A stretch of 64,000 nt of DNA from Toxorhynchites rutilus septentrionalis (taxonomy: Eukaryota > Arthropoda > Insecta > Diptera > Culicidae), in assembly GCF_029784135.1 (NCBI RefSeq), contig NC_073745.1:111831716-111895715 (forward strand), given 5' to 3'. A program made the position numbers and the translations under genes. Under the pieces are notes generated by a model. It did no database searches. It had not been told where the DNA came from and saw nothing but the letters and a program-made list of their open reading frames with translations. Shown here piece after piece: positions 19,948 through 31,919 of the stretch. Each line of letters opens with the position of its first letter. The first letter of the stretch is position 1.

Positions 19948-22900
19948 ATCCTGTAACTTTTTTTCATATGTCCTTATTTTATAATTTTCAGTCCCAGTGA
20001 GCAACGTTTTTCTAACGAAAAGCTCAACATCAGTCCCTAGGGACCTACACGAGGCTCAACGTGTTAAAGTAGGACTGTTATTGTCAGCGAAAACGAACGT
20101 TATAGAAATTAAAAAAGAAAGTGCCCTTTGGTAGTCATGAAAACTGCTAATGACATCTAAATTCAGATGAAAAATCAGACTTCATATAGAAGCAGATAGT
20201 CTCCCACAAATGACGATTTTGGTTCGTGAACTGGTATCTTCAATCGATAATAATTACGACGTATATAGTCTATTTATTCTGATCACCACTATTTGAACCA
20301 CAAAAGTTCTCAAATAGATACCATTTCATGCTACGCGCATTGTCAGTTTCTTACTTTTGAATTTGTTCCGCAAAATAACTATAGAAAATCAAAATCGTTG
20401 ATACAAAGGGGTAATATTTTGACCAGACAATACAACAGGTGAAGCACACCAATCATAAGAAGCAAAAAGAAGACAATCAATGCTATGTAAAATGTCATCT
20501 GAACAGATTTACCTTCACAGACGATCACATCGAGCCGTCCGAGCAAGCGCCGGATGGAATTTATCCGATGGCCCTCGCAAGAACTATTGGATCAATATTT
20601 TTCCACCATAAATGGCAACGGCACGGCTCATACAAAAAAAACGATCTCCAACCCAGACTAATGTGTAGCAATGACAGTCCGCTCTAAATGTCTCGCTGTT
20701 AACCTGTACCCCCTCTCTCTCTCACAGGGTGCCTATTCGAAAAGATCGGAGATCGAGGTAGATCGTCAGCTGTTGAACGTCCAACTTCATAATTATTCAA
20801 CAATTTTATTACAAATTGTGGCCGGCTTGTTTACACGCGGCCGGGTGTTTGGATTGATCGGAGGTAGCGATAAAAGCGAGAGTCGTTGAAATGAGCCCCA
20901 AAGGTTCTGCGATCGGATCGAGAAGAAGCAGAACACATACACTGTGACTGACTTTGCGTATTGGGAGGAATTTCAACTATTCGCGACAAATTTATTTATA
21001 TTTATTGACCTGTCACATAGGGGATTGAAATGCACCCGTGGGATGATTTATCAAGCGAAAGAATCTATTGAAATCATGTTGAATTTGTTGACTATTTCGC
21101 ATGCAAATGTTTTGTCTGTAAAATTATTCAGATAAATATGGAGCTTACCTCCCTTCAACAAATCGCATCGTAAAACAACACGAGCAGCCAACAAGTGATC
21201 AAAAGCGATTATCTCGTCGTCATTGGCGGATGCTTGTTTGAAATCCAAACAACGCTCAGTCGGTGCGCTAAGCCGGCTCGATTCGATTTGGCCATGCTTG
21301 GACAATCTGGCCCCGCCTGAGACGCTGCGTCGAGTACTCGATGTCATAAAATGTTACTTGCCCTTCTGTTCAGCGGAAGAGTTTGTGATTCGCATATATG
21401 CCTCTACTGTTGACTTGTACAGACGCAAGTTCGGGCGTACCGACGCGATTCAATGCAGATCAATTAAAATTAACAGAGTCTTTTATGAGTGCGACCGGGT
21501 CGTTTGGAGTTCTAGCAAGTCGATTAGCGAGGGGTTGATCGACGCCCGTCACCGGGTACTATTGTGCGCCCGAATCAGTATTTGCCAAGCCCCTTGATAG
21601 TGCAGCCCGGAGTCACAATCTTGGCTGGATATATCTTCCCATAAAACCAAACAAGAGCAAAACCAGCGATCAAACACTGCACCAGGATCGACTATCTCCG
21701 CCGACAAGTTTGCCATATTGGACTAAAATTGATTCCTTTCTCTGCCCCCGTGAGTAAGATACCTGAATGGCAACTAAATAACGATCGCATGGAATGGTTT
21801 ACGACACGGCGTATTATTTTATTCCGCCCTATCCCCTCTTCCACCAGCACCCGATCAGATGATGATGACGATGGCCTATGAAATTGCAGTTCAACCAAAC
21901 CAGGACACACAGCGCCCCAAAGAGATGAGGCGAGATGATGCACCCTCTATTCCACCATTCAGTTTCTTGACATCTGGGAATGAGTTTAATTTCTACGTTG
22001 TCGATAAAACGCATAAAATCTCCCCGTTTGTGACTAACAACGCTTTTTACCGCCACTATAAAAGATTATTTATAAACAGTCAATTCGCCCGGTACGGATC
22101 TTCAGGTCCCAGAAACATTAATTTTCTTCCCGATTTTTACAATTGCGCTCTTTATAAAAGTCAGTTGGTGATTCAAATCATAGCCGGGCAGTAAACGACA
22201 ATGTAAGGCACACACATTGCGTGTCAACGGGGATGAGTGCGAGGCTCGATTTCGTCGATCGTTGTAAAATAGTATTTTATTGTGGAAATAGATTGCACGG
22301 CGCGATACTTTTGCTAATTTTAACGACACGACATCAATACCGCTGGCTAACGATCAATTAGCAGGGTGATTTATGATCCCCCTCCCCCCCGGGAACCAGG
22401 TGTAGCTTGTTCTGTAAGTGAGAAATCCTAGTTACAGGAACGCCTTCCTATTTCATGACGTTGCTGGCTTTGCCTAATATCAGATGTTTGGTCATAAGTA
22501 GTGGATTTTTGAAGAAATTTTTAAATTTTATACACGACTCCCGGTCAGGGTTGGTGCGGTTCCAAATGCACATTTGTGCGATTTGTTAAAAATTATATGG
22601 TGAAGCTTCTAGCTTGCCGTAATCGAGAAATGTGATAGTCTAGGCCAAATTTAGACGGAATGGATTGTTGATTAGATGATGCATTATGATGCATATTGCA
22701 TACTGAGTTTCACAAGTTTATCAAAAACCGGATCAAGCGCTGCTTTAAGTATTCCATAGGAATTCTGTGAAAATGACAATAGATTTTTACGAATGAAATG
22801 TTATTTTGATTTCTTTAATGATTCCCTGAGCAATGTAGTAAATTGTTGAAGTTTTGTCAATTTGTGAGGAAACTCGAAGTTTCTAATAATATGTTACATC

Positions 22901-23055
22901 ACAAAATCATTTTCAAATTATTCAACACTAATGTGTTCAATAACACCATTGAAGATAAGCTGTGGTTTTTATATGCTACAGAGTGTATTGTCAAAGGCAT
23001 AGAACTTTAGGTTGAAATAGAACACAGTTGACTTCATTCAAAAGATAATAAATTA
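19948..23055. other. Mostly unique DNA with a GC-richer core (20.4-22.3 kb)
   Basis: From about 20.4 to 22.3 kb base composition rises and CpG-containing words such as CGGCCG, CGATCG and TCGTCG become frequent. No repeat shared with the window was seen. A 124-codon frame at 21223-21597 (+) has a similar frame on the opposite strand and no recognised domain; I do not call it a gene. The remainder (22.3-23.05 kb) is AT-rich and featureless. A regulatory role is only a possibility. Confidence 0.4.
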
Positions 23056-23059
23056 GCCT

Positions 23060-23390
23060 TTTTTTAGTATGCCTGCCCTCAAACGGCTATCTCGGCTGGC
23101 TCGTAGGATGTCTAGTTCTCGATTAGGTTTTGCACCAATGAGTGCCGTATATCAGTGATAGCGGGACGAATGTTGTCTTCTGAGGTGTCAGCGGTTTATC
23201 GGCGTAGACTAGAGGGTTCACATTACCACACAAAAAATAGTTCAACGGTGTTATATCTCTTGATCTTGGAAGCCAATTCCGCAATTGCCGCAGGCGCGTT
23301 GTGGAATATTGTTGGAACATTAGTTCATCGACATCAGGAGCACTCAATTGTGGTAGAAACATTATTGAGGGTAGCAGAGCTGCCAACCAG
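23060..23390 (-). pseudogene. Tc1/mariner-superfamily transposase fragment
   Basis: A minus-strand frame reads LSAPDVDELMFQQ, then NWLPRSRDITPLNYFLCGNV and VYADKPLTPQ. It continues after a frameshift as NIRPAITDIRHSLVQNLIEN. This follows the order of the IS630-like transposase catalytic core (FQQD, then PPRS-DLTPLDYFLWG, then YADKP). The Asp of FQQD is replaced by Tyr and the Asp of LTPLD by Asn, so catalysis would be lost. No terminal repeats were found around it. Confidence 0.72.
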
Positions 23391-23798
23391 TTTTACCTGG
23401 ATAAGGCCAGTTTTTTTAGGCATGCCAGTGTAACTGCCTATCCAGTTTTCTTTGAATTATTACTTCCCAAAATTATATTATTTTGTCCCAGTCATGAGAA
23501 TTTTACTCCGCTCCCATCTCATCGAAGAACTGTATAACGTTTATCGTCTTTCTCTATTTATTTCTATCTATCTGCTATAAACACACAGACGTACGGTATG
23601 ATGTTTTTCCACTAATATGCCTCCCTTTTATTGCCATTCGTTCATTCTATAAGGCACATTCAACCCATCTGAGCAATTCCACGCCAAATCAGCCAAAAAA
23701 ACAACAAATTTTGACCAAACCTTCTCCGATTTTTTTTTTAAACTTGTTACTTATGGTGGAAGCTTCTCAAAAACACAATTTTCATTATCTTATGACCA

Positions 23799-26363
23799 AG
23801 CAAAACATTTGTCATGACAATTGTCATGCGAAAATGCGAAAACAGAATAGAAACTGAACGCTTTATTAGACGGCTATAGCTCCAACTTGCTTCAGCAAAT
23901 CAATTCCGTTAGTAATGAGAACGGCCGCATGCTCGACCTTTGCTTTGCGAGTAAAACTGACGAAGCTCCAACACTATCGGTAGCACCAGCGCCTCTTGTG
24001 AAATTAGTACCTCATCACCTTCCACTATGTTTAGCACTGGAAGTCTCTGCGAATAGTTTCAGCGCCGTTCCTATCGCCGTCTACTACGATTTTAAAAATG
24101 CTGACATCAGTAGCATAATTAATGTGCTCTTGAATATTGACTGGAACGCAATTTTGGACAAGGACGACGTGGACGGTGCTGTTCAAACCTTCACGAACAT
24201 CATGAGCTACCTAATTGACAGGCATGTTCCTAAGAAAAATAGACATTCATCTACTCACCAACCGTGGCAAACCATCGAAATTCGACGACTCAAAACTGCC
24301 AAGAGGGCTGCACTCAGGAGATATTCAAAGAACCGTCTCCCAATCTTCAAGCAACACTATTTACGACTGAACCATCAGTACCAAAGAACGTGCAAACGAT
24401 GCCATGCAATATATCTACGTGGGGTTCAAAGAAAGTTTAGAAGAGATCCAAAATCATTTTGGAAATACGTCGATGAGCAACGTAAAGAGTCGGGACTTCC
24501 ATTATCTATGTTCCTTAACGGACAAAGCGCGTCTGATGTTCAAGGGATTTGCAATCTTTTCTCAGCGAAGTTTTCAAGCATTTTCTCAAATGAGAGCCTT
24601 TCTCAAGAGCAACTCTCAATGGCCACAAGAAGCGTTCCACTTCAGAACAACTCTTTTTTCCGCATCGATGTCGACGATTCAATGCTACAATCAGCGTTCA
24701 ACAAATTGAAATCCTCGAAATCTGTTGGACCGGATGGAATCCCATCATTGATTTTAAAAAAATGTGCTGTTGGATTGATGTCTCCAATGCGGATTTTGTT
24801 CAGCTTGTCCTTGTCAACGGGTATCTTTCCGTCGCTTAGGAAGAGAGCATACATTTTTCCGATCCACAAAAAAGGGGACAAAATGAACGTTGATAACTAT
24901 CGAGGAATCTCTGCCCTGAGCGCGGTTTCTAAACTTTTTGAACTCGTAGTTATGGGACCGATATTTTCCCATTGCAAGCAATACATTTCCATCGATCAAC
25001 ATGGATTCATGCCGAAGCGTTCTACCACAACGAATCTTCTCTCTTTCACAACGTACATATTCGATGGAATGTCCAATGGTGTGAACCAAACGGATGTTAT
25101 CTACACCGACCTGTCAGCCGCCTTCGACAAAATCAACCACGATATTGCAGTGCAAAAGTTAGACAAGCTTGGTTTCAGCGGAAATCTCCTGCATTGGTTG
25201 AAATCCTATTTGACCGGACGCTCTCTCACGGTGAAAATTGGCGATGGCCTCTCTGTTGAATTTTCGGCTACATCACCTACATACCTCAGGGAAGTCATCT
25301 CGGTCCCTTGATTTTTTTGATCTACTTCAATGATGTAAATCTAGTCTTGGAGGGCCCTCGGCTTTCCTTCGCAGACGATTTGATGAAGCTGTTTTGCCAC
25401 GTGAAGTCTGAGGTTGACGCATTATCTCTCCAACGGCAATTGGAAATTTTCCAGATATGGTGTGTGAACAATCGTATGACACTGAATCCGAATAAATGCT
25501 CAACGATCACTTTCTCAAGAAGAAAAGATCCAATTCATTTCGACTATCATCTAGATGGTGTTCCACTAGACAAAGTCGAATGTGTGAAGGATCTGGGTGT
25601 TTATTTGGACACCAAACTCAATTTCAAAGCACATGTCAACTACGTCGTAGGTAAAGCCTCCCGCAGCCTTGGGTTCATTATGCGTATTGCGAGAGATTTC
25701 ACCGATGTCTATTGCTTGAAATCTCTATTCAGTGCTTTAGTTCGCTCTACGCTGGAATATTGCTCATCGATTTGGAATCCATTCTACCTGAATGGAGTCA
25801 ACAGGATTGAAGCCGTGCAGAAACGGTTTATTCGGTTCGCTTTACGGCATCTACCGTGGAACAACCCTCATCAGCTTCCAAGTTACGAGAGCCGATGCCA
25901 ACTAATAAGTCTAGAAACGCTACATGTACGGAGAGATCTAAACCGCGCCTTATTGATGTATGACGTCTTGATGGCTAGGACTGAATGCCCAGTGATCCTC
26001 GAAAACATCAATTTTAACATTCAATCTCGAACTCTACGAAACTACGTCTTCCTTCGAGTACCTTTCCGTCGTACTAGCTATGGATGCAACTCAGCCGTTC
26101 AAGGCCTGCAGCGGCTGTTCAACAAAGTAGCTTCGGGTTTCGACTACCATATTTCACGAAGTGCGGTTCGGCGAAATTTCATTGTTATGATAAGAAATTT
26201 TCATTAATATCATTAGGACAGAAAGTGTCTGTTGATTTACCAAATAAATAAATAAATAAATAGTAAGAGAGAGGTTGGCGTCGACATCATGCCTCATACC
26301 GTATGTTTCTATTCTGTTTTCGCATTTACGCATGACAATTGTCATGACAAATGGTTTGCTTGC
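23799..26363. mobile_element. TIR element (~57 bp ends, 9 bp TSD) containing a LINE
   Basis: The ends 23799-23854 and 26305-26363 are inverted copies of each other, sharing ATTTGTCATGACAATTGTC and AAACAGAATAGAAAC. A direct repeat TTATGACCA lies at 23790-23798 and 26364-26372. The uninterrupted right arm of the surrounding 8 kb transposon reads TATGACTAATTCAAATTACG across the equivalent site, which confirms where the insertion began. A 9 bp duplication is typical of Mutator-like elements, which is an inference. Apart from the ends, almost the whole interior is the LINE at 23855-26263. Confidence 0.85.
23855..26263 (+). pseudogene. 5'-truncated non-LTR retrotransposon, reverse transcriptase
   Basis: The reading begins inside the end of the endonuclease (NGRMLDLCFAS) and runs to a stop at 26207. 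Reverse transcriptase blocks are clear: SVGPDGIPSLIL, IFPIHKKGD...NYRGISAL, DQHGFMPKRST, DVIYTDLSAAFDKINH (first catalytic Asp), PQGSHLGPLIF and LSFADD (second and third catalytic Asp). A single frameshift near 25270, just before PQGS, splits it into two long frames of 474 and 299 codons. The remainder looks open, so decay is mild. The C-terminal part has FLRVPFRRTSYG. The 3' end carries a small hairpin (GACAGAAAGTGTC) and an (AAAT)n tail at 26239-26263. Clade is probably Jockey/CR1-like. Confidence 0.92.
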
Positions 26364-26685
26364 TTATGACCAATTTAAACTACGACTGATTTTTGAAATG
26401 GGCGTAATCGAAATCATTGGTCTTTCTTTCAGAAAATCGTAACTCAAAATCCCAACGTCTGATCAAAATATGATGTTCGACAATGTTGTTGGAAAATCAA
26501 TGAACTATTTAGGAAAAATAACATTCCGAATGCACTGTTAAAAAATCTTACTCAAAAATTGAATTTAATATTAAAAACTTTTATTTCTCAAAACACCCCC
26601 CTCTTCGATATGTGTTTGTATATTTTTATTAGAAATCCCTTCCAATTTAACAAAGTTTGATGTACAGTGGTGCCGTGATTAACTC

Positions 26686-27345
26686 TCCTAAATGGATATA
26701 CGAATTTTTGAAAATATATGAAATTTCAGTTCTTTGGAAATTTTAGTTTTACAATAAAAGTAACGCAATTCTGCATGAAAAACTATACAAAGTTATATTG
26801 TCCTAAGACTGACCATTTTCGATATACACTCGACAAAAAAAATAGAGGAACAGAGTGTGAAGTCGGAAATTTTAAGTGATTTTTGACATGCTGTAACGCA
26901 TATTGATAGGATGTACATCATTTTGAAGCCAAAAATTTCAGGTACTAGAATATTTTACGTACATATTTTTTTTCTTGGTGTGTGTAGGTGTAGTGAGCAA
27001 CAATATCGGGAAGCAATGAAAAATCGATTATTCTCTGTTTTTCCAAAGATTTTGTGAACTAACACAATTTTTTGCTAACCAAATCAACAGAAAATCCAAT
27101 TAATCTTATTAACCAGCTTTCATTTGGTTCCTAGAACGTTCCTGTAGGACCTTTTTTTTTTAATTACCCCTTCGTCTTTGATGATGAATAATTCAATAAA
27201 CAATCATCGTACCGCAAATCGATAGTCAGTTTTGAAAATTCAAATAAATTCTGCACATGAATATAGTATTTGTGTGAATTGTAATGATGTATCATAATTA
27301 AAAAAAAAACTTTCAAGTTCAATGGAATAAAAAAATGTTATAAAG
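26686..27345. other. Interior of the 8 kb transposon, non-coding
   Basis: AT-rich sequence between the inner edge of the left arm and the decayed reading frame. No motif recognised. Confidence 0.4.
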
Positions 27346-28220
27346 GTGGCTTTTGAGCTGTGGGTGTCAACTGATAGATGTTACATTGAATTGAATGAAA
27401 TGTCTTCAGAACAATTTTGCTCATGTTTTGTGAAGAAAATTGATAAATTGATACATCACGATTTCATTAAAAATGAACAAGCAAGATTTTCAAAAACAAG
27501 AAAACGATGTTTGGCAGATGGAGAAGCTATAATAATATGTGTTTTTTTTCGGAAATTGTACTTTCGTTTTACAAGATCAGGTTCAGGAGCTATCATTGGA
27601 ATAATTCCCAGTGCACAATACACCCGTTTGTAGTTCATTGCAATGATAATGGTACACTACAAAACTTGAGCTTTGTTGTCATTTCGGAGGTTTCGAAACA
27701 TGATGCCGTTGCAGTACAGCTGTTTATATCGAAATTATTGGAAATCGACTATATCTATAAAAAAGTGTATCTCTATGTCAGATGGTGCTGCTTCTCAGTA
27801 CAAGAATAGAAAAAAAACTGTATTAGTCTATGTGAATTTACGAGAAGCTATGGTTGAAAAGTTGAATGGAACTTTTGCAACTTTGCATGGCAAAAGTCCA
27901 TGTAATACAATAGAAGGAACTTTTAAACGAATGGCAAGAAGAGCTAGTTTCGCAAGGCAGCATGAGCATCCGGTGAAAATTTCAAAATAACTGTATGATT
28001 GGGCCAATGATTGTAAGCAGAATTTCTAAACTAAAAAATGTTTAGGTTTCTATAGATGATTATAGATTATCTCAAGAGAAATTTGAACAGATTTCTAAGA
28101 AAACGAAATCAATTCCTGGTACTCATAAATATCATTCATTTATATCTATTTCTGTTGACAAAATAGCAGCTAAAATATATTCTAATTCAAAAGAAGAACC
28201 TGAAATATCTCCAGTAGGAG
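27346..28220 (+). pseudogene. Decayed transposon-associated protein of uncharacterised family
   Basis: Three frames join in order. First, CSCFVKKIDKLIHHDFIKNEQA and later DGEAIII. Second, after a frameshift near 27540, QV.ELSL then HWNNSQCTIHPFVVHCND and LSFVVISEVSKHDAVAVQLF. Third, SDGAASQYKNRK, TFATLHGKSPCN, EGTFKRMARRASFARQHEHP, with GTHKYHSF near the end. I recall multi-copy insect and cnidarian proteins with the same order of blocks (HWNN-Q-TIHPF, SDGA-SQYKNRKN, HGK-CDG-GGT-KR), generally listed as uncharacterised; the conserved Asp, His and Glu/Gly blocks would suit a transposase. It lies between the two long inverted repeats, so it is the best candidate for the transposase of that element. 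It is clearly inactive here. Confidence 0.6.
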
Positions 28221-28222
28221 AA

Positions 28223-28742
28223 GGGTGGTAAAGACGGACACCCTAAGTATAAGTTGATTTTTTTCGTGAATTTTACAAAATATATATGTCTATCTCACCA
28301 CAAATTGATAGTTTAGGTCTATTTCTATAATAAAATTTGTCTTTGAGGCAAAAATTTTGAAAAATGAATGTGTCCAGTATCTTTAATAAAATAAGATTGA
28401 GCCGAGAAAGACGGACACTTAGCAGGAAAGATGGACACTAACTGAAAATTCAAGTTTATGTACTCGACTATGCCTTAAAGATAAGCTAACAAAAAAGCTA
28501 GACTAAAATCACCTAGAAGGGCTGGTACTTTTTCTCATTTTTTCATGTCCAAAATAGCTTCCGGCATTGGGGATGACAAATTCGAATTACGTTTTTGAAA
28601 CCGCTCTTGATTCGTCCATGATATGTGGTTGCACTTACAAACGTAGTTAGTGGGCATCTGTTAATGAAAGAAGGAGAAGGTAATCAAATTGTTTTCAAAA
28701 CAATATGTTTGTTCTTTGTCGGTGGAGTGTCCGCCTTACCCG
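28223..28742. mobile_element. Small TIR element (GACGGACACC ends)
   Basis: The left end reads GGTGGTAAAGACGGACACCC and the right end on the plus strand reads GGAGTGTCCGCCTTACCCGA, its imperfect inverse. Further GACGGACACT and GATGGACACTA words occur inside near 28410-28440. About 520 bp, no coding frame. It interrupts or abuts the 3' end of the decayed frame before it. Confidence 0.6.
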
Positions 28743-28929
28743 ACTTGATAAGTATTTTATTTTCTTAAAATTTTTGGAGTAAAAATGAGAAAACTTCACC
28801 GCTGATTCTATAAACTGGAAGAGAAGTGATGGTAAAACATTCACGTAAAAGAAAGTACCCCAAAAAATTAATCGATAACAACGAGAATCTTTTTTTCTGC
28901 AGATGAAAACTTACATAGAGCTGCTCTTT

Positions 28930-30867
28930 GTAGATTATCCTTGCACAGATCCTTGTGGTATTCCGGATAGAATACAGATTGGTTGCGAATCCATACCGTT
29001 GACTGACACTATCTGATTCCGACCTGTTAAGTAGGCTTGTATTAACTTAACAGATGCTCGCGAGAATGAGAACAGTGAAAAGAGTTTGTCCAGTAACTTC
29101 ACATGGGACACCCGATCAAAGGCTTTCGAAAAATCAATAAACAATAAAAATGCGACCCCCTTTTTGTAGATTACCCTATGGATATCATCATGAACCTTCA
29201 AAATTGCACTAGTAGTGCTATGACCGGGTCTAAATCCCGATTGAAATGGGCTCAGAAGATTATTGGAGTTTAGGAAACTTTGAATCTGTTTTTGTAGAAT
29301 TTTCTCAAATGCTTTGGACAGAGCACTAAGAATGCTTATAGGGCGCAAATTGTTCAAATTTACACTTCTAGAGGATTTTTAATTGGAATTATTTTAGCCG
29401 ATTTCCATGCTGCAGGATACTTTGAGGTAGCAATAATCAAATCAAAAATGAAACAGATTTCAGAAATAATAGATGGGAGCAATAATTTAATAAATCGAAT
29501 AGGTATACCATCCAAACCAATAGCATTCGATTTGATTGAGTTAATAGCCACAACTACATCAATTTGACTAACGTACGAAAAATTGAATCCTGATTCAGTA
29601 GGAGGCATCATCTGAAGATGGGAATCATCAATGGTAAAATTCGAACCAAAATATTCATTTATCTCATCGGCAGAATTAGCAAATTGATCAGTTTGATCGG
29701 AATTATTGACAACGTTAAGCTGTTTGCGTCTGATCCACAAGTCTCTATTAGAAGAGGATGGAAATAAATTTCGGGACACATAATTGACTTTGGCTGAATT
29801 GATCAAACTAGGTACCCTGTTTCGTAGTCTTTTATATTGAACATGGTCAGCCTCATTCCTAGTTCTTTTCCATAAAGAATAGCCAACGTCACGTTCAACC
29901 ATAGCTCGTAAGATTTCATTATTGAACCATGGGTTCTTTTTAGGTCTGCATGCGCGAAGTGGAATAAACGTTTCGTAGAGCTCCAGAATACTTCTGTTAA
30001 AGAAGTTCACAGCTACATCAGGATCTGTCATGCTGTGTAGCAAATTCCAGTTCATTGCATAAACAGCATCAGTGAGTGAATCACTATCGATGTTGAAATA
30101 ATCCCGATAGTATTTTGTTTCGTTGCAATGGTACGATTTAGAAATATTTATCGAAGCAAAAATAATATCATGTTTAGAAAATCCGGGTCCTGAAACTTGA
30201 TTGAAATTAAATAAAAAATTATGGTTATTTGTTATCATCAAATCAATGAGCGAACAAGTCTCAGTAACCGGAAGCTCTCGATAGCATTTCTAAAATTATT
30301 GCTTCGATTGTCATTTTTCATCAAATCAACGTTGAAATCCCCCACTACAACAGTGTTGGAGTAAAGTGAAGACAAAGTTGATAATTTATCAAACAATACT
30401 TCAGAGCAATTATTTCTAGGAGGGTTATAGAAAATACCAAGCAAAAACTTGTTCTGTTTAAAGAAAACGTCGAGAAACAAATATTCTGTCAAATCGGTAT
30501 CATCTACGGCTCTAAATTCAGATTGATCAATTATATTACAATTAATGTTATTCCTGAAGTAAATGCAAATACCTCCTCCTCTACTGTATTTCCTATCGTT
30601 TCGTATAAGTTCATACCCCTCAATCGCAATTACATTTTCATTTATTCTGTCAGTAAGCCACGTTTCAGTTAGACACAGTATATCGATTTTACTGTCGACT
30701 TTGCAAAGTTTCAGTTCATTAAATTTGGACATTTGGCGTGCGCATAAGCTTTGGATATTGATATGACAAATATTAAGTTTATTCGAAGGTAGTGCACAGT
30801 TCATTACAACACGCGGGATATATGCAATACCTAGATTTGTAGGGGAAGCAGTTTCGTTAGCCAACAT
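28930..30867 (-). pseudogene. Non-LTR retrotransposon ORF2 (endonuclease plus partial RT), 3'-truncated
   Basis: From 30867 the minus strand encodes an APE-type endonuclease: NICHINIQSL, CLTETWLTD, GGGICIYF and VVVGDFNVDL, with SKHDIIFA as the His-containing end. A frameshift at about 30241 leads into the linker and RT (SNAIGLDGIPIRFIK, AAWKSAKIIPI). Another frameshift at about 29360 leads to NNLRPISILSALSKAFE, QSGFRPGHSTTSA and LLFIDFSKAFDRVSH (first catalytic Asp). The frame ends at SGIPQGSVQG. The FADD block, thumb and 3' end are missing. LINE insertions normally lose the 5' end, so a later deletion or insertion is implied. It sits inside the 8 kb long-TIR transposon in antisense orientation. 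Confidence 0.9.
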
Positions 30868-31124
30868 CAGAGGCAGAAAGACGAGACGAACAAAAAGAAG
30901 ACAGCATGTATGGTATCAACACCGAGGAACCAGCAGGCAAATATGTAGGTTTTCATGTTGAATCGTATGTAGATATCATTTTCATATTACTTTTCTTAAT
31001 TGGATTTAACACAGCACCACTGTACGTCAAACTTTGTTAAATTGAAATTGGTTTCCACTAAAAATATACAAAAAAATATCGATGGGGAGGGGGGGATTTT
31101 AATATTAAATTAAATTTTTCAATA

Positions 31125-31337
31125 CAGGTCGGACTCGATTATATTTAATCGCAATTTCAGGTTCATCGTTAATTTTCTAATCCAATACCTAATCAAATCA
31201 CAAAAAAAGCTATTTTTCAATTAATGTTTGACATTCATAAATTAATGAAAAAATTGTTTTCTTGAGATTCGATTATGTAGGATTTGAAAATAATTGTTGA
31301 AAAAAAATGGTGGACTATAATATAATAGTCCGACCTG
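31125..31337. mobile_element. 213 bp pogo-type MITE with TA target duplication
   Basis: It begins CAGGTCGGACTCGATTATAT and ends with AGTCCGACCTG, and TA lies on each side (31123-31124 and 31338-31339). Terminal CAG followed by TCGATTAT is typical of pogo/Tigger elements. A single copy of the same end is at 33207-33230. The insertion is in the right long terminal repeat of the 8 kb transposon and is absent from its left arm, so it came later. Confidence 0.85.
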
Positions 31338-31800
31338 TAATATTTTTCAACAGTGTATTTGAAATGTTATTTTTCCTAAATAGTTCATCCATTTTTCAAC
31401 AATTTTGTTGAACATCATATTTTAATCAGACATCTGTATTTTGAGATACGATTATTTGAAAGAAAGATCGATGATTTCGATTACGCCCTTTTCAAAAAAC
31501 AGTCGTAATTTGAATTAGTCATATGATAATGAAAATTACGTTTTTGAGAAGCTTCCATCATAAGTAACAAGTTTAAAAAAAAATCGGAGAAGGTCAGGTC
31601 AGCGGCCGGCTGATTTGGCGTGGATTTGCTCATCTACAAAGTGTTCCAAATATTTGCAATCGAAATGATCCGAAACTCGGATTTCACTGATTACACTGTA
31701 ATTGAAAACAAGGATATGATAAAATTTTCTCACTAAAAATATATGACAACAATTTGGGTTTTCTCAAATTGAGAACAAAAAATTAAATCAATTCTGATTT

Positions 31801-31919
31801 TTTCGCATCCCCAAGCAACCGTTGAACGATTGTTCACAGAATACAATTTCAACGAAACAAAACTAAGAAGTAGAACAAGAACAAAAACTTTGCGAGGAAT
31901 TCTAGCTTCCAAAAAATAA
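31801..31919 (+). pseudogene. hAT transposase C-terminal fragment
   Basis: The frame reads SHPQATVERLFTEYNFNETKLRSRTRTKTLRGILASKK and stops at TAA 31917-31919. It has the order of the hAT dimerisation domain (HS-A-VER-FS, then KTKLRNR, then L-GIL). No upstream transposase sequence or terminal repeats were recognised, so this is a fossil. It starts about 170 bases outside the 8 kb transposon. Confidence 0.72.

Larger units (their letters stand above)
23668..31634 (+). mobile_element. About 8 kb DNA transposon with ~530-620 bp terminal inverted repeats, multiply invaded
   Basis: The left arm (23668-23789 plus 26373-26685) reads as the reverse complement of the right arm (31010-31634). Shared landmarks are CCACGCCAAATCAGCC, CCTTCTCCGAT with a T run, ACTTGTTACTTATG and AACAAAGTTTGAYGTACAG. 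The left arm is split by a 2.6 kb element with a 9 bp target duplication, and the right arm holds a 213 bp pogo-type MITE. Between the arms lie a decayed reading frame of unknown family (27346-28220), a small TIR element (28223-28742) and a LINE (28930-30867). Superfamily is not assigned. Confidence 0.78.

Noticed and set aside
21223..21597. 124-codon plus-strand frame
   Set aside because: No recognised domain, opposing frame of similar length, no splice or start context supporting it.
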